The notes under the pieces are model-generated. The model did no database searches and was not told the origin of the DNA. It was given only the letters and a program-made list of their open reading frames with translations. A program made the translations under genes and the position numbers. Of a stretch of DNA of 64,000 bases, positions 62,352-64,000 are shown piece after piece. Within the stretch, counting starts at the first letter, position 1, and every line of letters begins with the position of its first letter. Source of the DNA: Streptomyces sp. NBC_00178 (GTDB taxonomy: Bacteria; Actinomycetota; Actinomycetes; Streptomycetales; Streptomycetaceae); assembly GCF_036206005.1 (NCBI RefSeq), contig NZ_CP108143.1:4307501-4371500 (forward strand), in the 5' to 3' direction.

Positions 62352-62513
62352 GACGTGTGGCTCCTTGCGTCGTATGCGTTGGGTACGGCACAAAGCCTAG
62401 CCATCCGCGCCCGCACCCGGCGCTGATCAATCAGGTGGCGTAGCACCCCTGGGCATCGGGTATCGTTTACGTCGTCGCCAAGGAGCCCGCAAGGTCTTCG
62501 AGGCGCCGTTCCA

Positions 62514-62595
<82 letters not shown>

Positions 62596-62602
62596 CAGGA
62601 AC

Positions 62603-62646
62603 AAGAGGGCCCGTGAACAGCAGAGATGCTGAGCACGGGCCCTCTT
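62603..62646 (+). terminator. Terminator after tRNA-Tyr
   Basis: AAGAGGGCCCGTG pairs perfectly (13 bp) with CACGGGCCCTCTT, followed by TCGTT. Confidence 0.85.
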
Positions 62647-62820
62647 TCGTTGCCCGGCGTCGATGAGTTCCGAAGACGCCGTTGATCCCGTTCTGTGCGG
62701 CTTTCCGCCCACCGCAATTCCCGGGTCGGCCACTCCGTGTGGCGCGGGCGTCATCGGCCTGGTCGTGAGCGGAGCGACCGCCTCTGTGAAGAGCCGCCGT
62801 CGGAAGGACCGGAGAGACCG

Positions 62821-62847
62821 GCAAGACAGGCAAGACAGGCAAGACCG
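62821..62847 (+). repeat. Short tandem repeat GCAAGACAGG
   Basis: Two and a half copies of a 10-bp unit lie in the otherwise featureless 62651-62912 gap, where no gene is seen. Confidence 0.6.
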
Positions 62848-62912
62848 GTGAGACCGTTGAGCCCGGCAAGATCGACACCCCGCACCCGCATGATCGGAAA
62901 GAGGAGAGTCGA

Positions 62913-63464
62913 GTGGAATCTTCGGTACCTGAGCTCTACGAACGCATTGCGGAGCGGTTCGGGGAACTGATCCGCGTCTGCCCGCCGGACAGATGGCAGG
63001 ATCCGTCCCCGTGCCCTGGATGGGCGGCTCGGGATGTCGCGGCCCACGTGGTCTCGAATCACCGGAGGGCCGTCGCCGGACTGGACGGATCAAGCCATGC
63101 GGCGCCCGGCCGGGGCGAGGACCTTGCCCAGGCATGGGATGCGGCGTCCGGGGCGGTCAAGGCATCCCTGCGCGACCCGGCGAAGGCGCGTGCCTTGTTG
63201 GGGGAGGAGTTCGGCTCCATTCCGTTCGAGGAGTTCGTGAGGCGGATGGCGTGCGCCGACACCCTGATCCACGGATGGGATCTGGCGCGGGCGACCGGCC
63301 AGGACGAGGCACTTGACGCCGAAGCAGTGGCCGTGGCCACGGAGATCCTCCTGCCGGAGGACGGGGACATCCGGATGCCCAGGGCGTTCGGCGCGAAGAT
63401 CTCTTCGGCCGCCGACGCGGACGCCCAGACCAGGTTGCTGAATTTCCTGGGCCGACGGGTGTAG
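62913..63464 (+). CDS. TIGR03086 family metal-binding protein (DinB/MDMPI-like)
   Basis: The product (183 aa) is a DinB-like four-helix protein of the TIGR03086 (mycothiol-dependent maleylpyruvate isomerase N-terminal-like) group: CPGWAARDVAAHVVSNH near residue 34 and the metal-binding HGWDLARATGQD near 120. The reaction is unknown. The GTG start at 62913 follows AAAGAGGAG. Confidence 0.88.
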   Translation: MESSVPELYERIAERFGELIRVCPPDRWQDPSPCPGWAARDVAAHVVSNHRRAVAGLDGSSHAAPGRGEDLAQAWDAASGAVKASLRDPAKARALLGEEFGSIPFEEFVRRMACADTLIHGWDLARATGQDEALDAEAVAVATEILLPEDGDIRMPRAFGAKISSAADADAQTRLLNFLGRRV

Positions 63465-63483
63465 CGGGTCCGCCCGCCCCGCC

Positions 63484-63515
63484 GACGTCAGTTCCCCGCG
63501 ACGTCAGTTCCCCGC
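63484..63515. repeat. 16-bp tandem duplication at the end of the SDR gene
   Basis: GACGTCAGTTCCCCGC occurs twice in a row, spanning the stop codon of the SDR-like gene; the outer copy duplicates the stop. Confidence 0.9.
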
Positions 63516-64000
63516 GATGTCCTTCACCGCGACCGCAACCGGCTTGTTCCCGCTGATGAGTTCCAGCGTGAGGCCCGCCGTCGCCGGGGTGTCGAGCAGC
63601 TCCAGCAGCACGGCCGCCACGTCGTCGCGGGGGATGGGGCCCCGGCCCGTCGAGGCGGTGAGCAGGACCTGCCCGGTGCCCGCGTCGTTCGTGAGCATCC
63701 CGGGTCGCAGGATCGTCCAGTCGAGGCCCGGCCTGGAGCGCACGTACGCGTCCGCCTCGCCCTTGGCCCGCAGGTAGACGTCGAAGACCTCGTCGCCGGT
63801 CTGCCCGGGGTCCGCGCCCATGGACGAGATCACGATGTAGCGCCGCACACCTGCCCGCTCCGCCGCGTCCGCGAAGAGTACGGCCGCCCCGCGGTCCACC
63901 GTGTCCTTGCGGCCCGAGCCGCTGTTCGGTCCGGCGCCCGCGGCGAAGACCACCGCGTCCGCTCCCCGAAGCGCTTCCGCCACCTCCTCGACGGACGCCG
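63504..64000 (-). CDS. NAD(P)-binding SDR/NmrA-like protein, N-terminus cut by window edge
   Basis: The open frame runs from the stop at 63504 to the window end without a stop (165 codons seen). VVFAAGAGPNSG, RYIVISSMGAD and LDWTILRPGMLTND are typical of atypical SDR proteins (BVR-B/YwnB-like). The Rossmann glycine motif would lie outside the window. A 16-bp duplication covers its last codons and stop. Confidence 0.85.
   Translation of the reverse strand, partial: ASVEEVAEALRGADAVVFAAGAGPNSGSGRKDTVDRGAAVLFADAAERAGVRRYIVISSMGADPGQTGDEVFDVYLRAKGEADAYVRSRPGLDWTILRPGMLTNDAGTGQVLLTASTGRGPIPRDDVAAVLLELLDTPATAGLTLELISGNKPVAVAVKDIAGN

Noticed and set aside
61752..62426. Plus-strand frame opposite yajQ
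   Set aside because: It mirrors yajQ codons and shows no family; yajQ on the minus strand matches its family from end to end.

Overview
This window is very GC-rich, its genes favour C or G at the third codon position, and many start with GTG or overlap by 1-8 bases. Together with the gene families and gene order this points to a Streptomyces chromosome (core region, not the arms). It reads as a respiratory and menaquinone neighbourhood: demethylmenaquinone methyltransferase (menG), a MenJ-like reductase and a long-chain polyprenyl diphosphate synthase surround two separate respiratory complex I (nuo) gene clusters. No insertion sequence, prophage or CRISPR array was seen.

Layout. 1-5604: a secreted DUF3152-type gene cut by the window edge, menG, a GNAT acetyltransferase, the MenJ-like reductase, a GT-C mannosyltransferase and a NlpC/P60 cell-wall hydrolase. 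5605-6528: a long regulatory intergenic region with a near-consensus Rex operator. 6529-22545: the complete 14-gene nuoA-N operon, closed by a strong terminator. 22666-41239: accessory and housekeeping genes (recQ, Uma2-type nuclease, fumarylacetoacetase with a GOLPH3-family gene, a CocE/NonD hydrolase lacking its catalytic serine, polyprenyl synthase, LolA-like secreted protein, ABC exporter with a TetR regulator, HAD phosphatase, VOC protein, FAD monooxygenase, RarD, and a quinone-reductase-like SDR divergent from an HxlR regulator). 41247-44253: korBA, a 2-oxoacid:ferredoxin oxidoreductase. 44254-48401: a repeat-rich two-component locus with one LuxR-type regulator and two tandem sensor kinases that share a perfect 493-bp repeat. 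48617-59264: a second complex I cluster (nuoA2 B2 C2 H2 I2 J2 K2 L2 M2 N2) that lacks nuoD, E, F and G. 59379-64000: mscL, htpX, yccF, a GlsB/YmgE-type gene, yajQ, tRNA-Tyr, a DinB/TIGR03086 protein and an NAD(P)-binding protein cut by the right edge.

How it fits together. Cluster 1 encodes a full NADH:menaquinone oxidoreductase, and its operator suggests control by the NADH/NAD+ sensor Rex. Cluster 2 keeps the iron-sulphur connecting subunits and all pump subunits but has no NADH-oxidising module and no NuoD. Its neighbour korBA makes reduced ferredoxin, so a ferredoxin-fed, energy-conserving complex that borrows NuoD from cluster 1 is the most interesting hypothesis here. The order menG, menJ-like, polyprenyl synthase, htpX, yajQ matches my recollection of a mycobacterial block (Rv0558-Rv0566c), as if both complex I operons had been inserted into, or lost from, an ancestral menaquinone locus.
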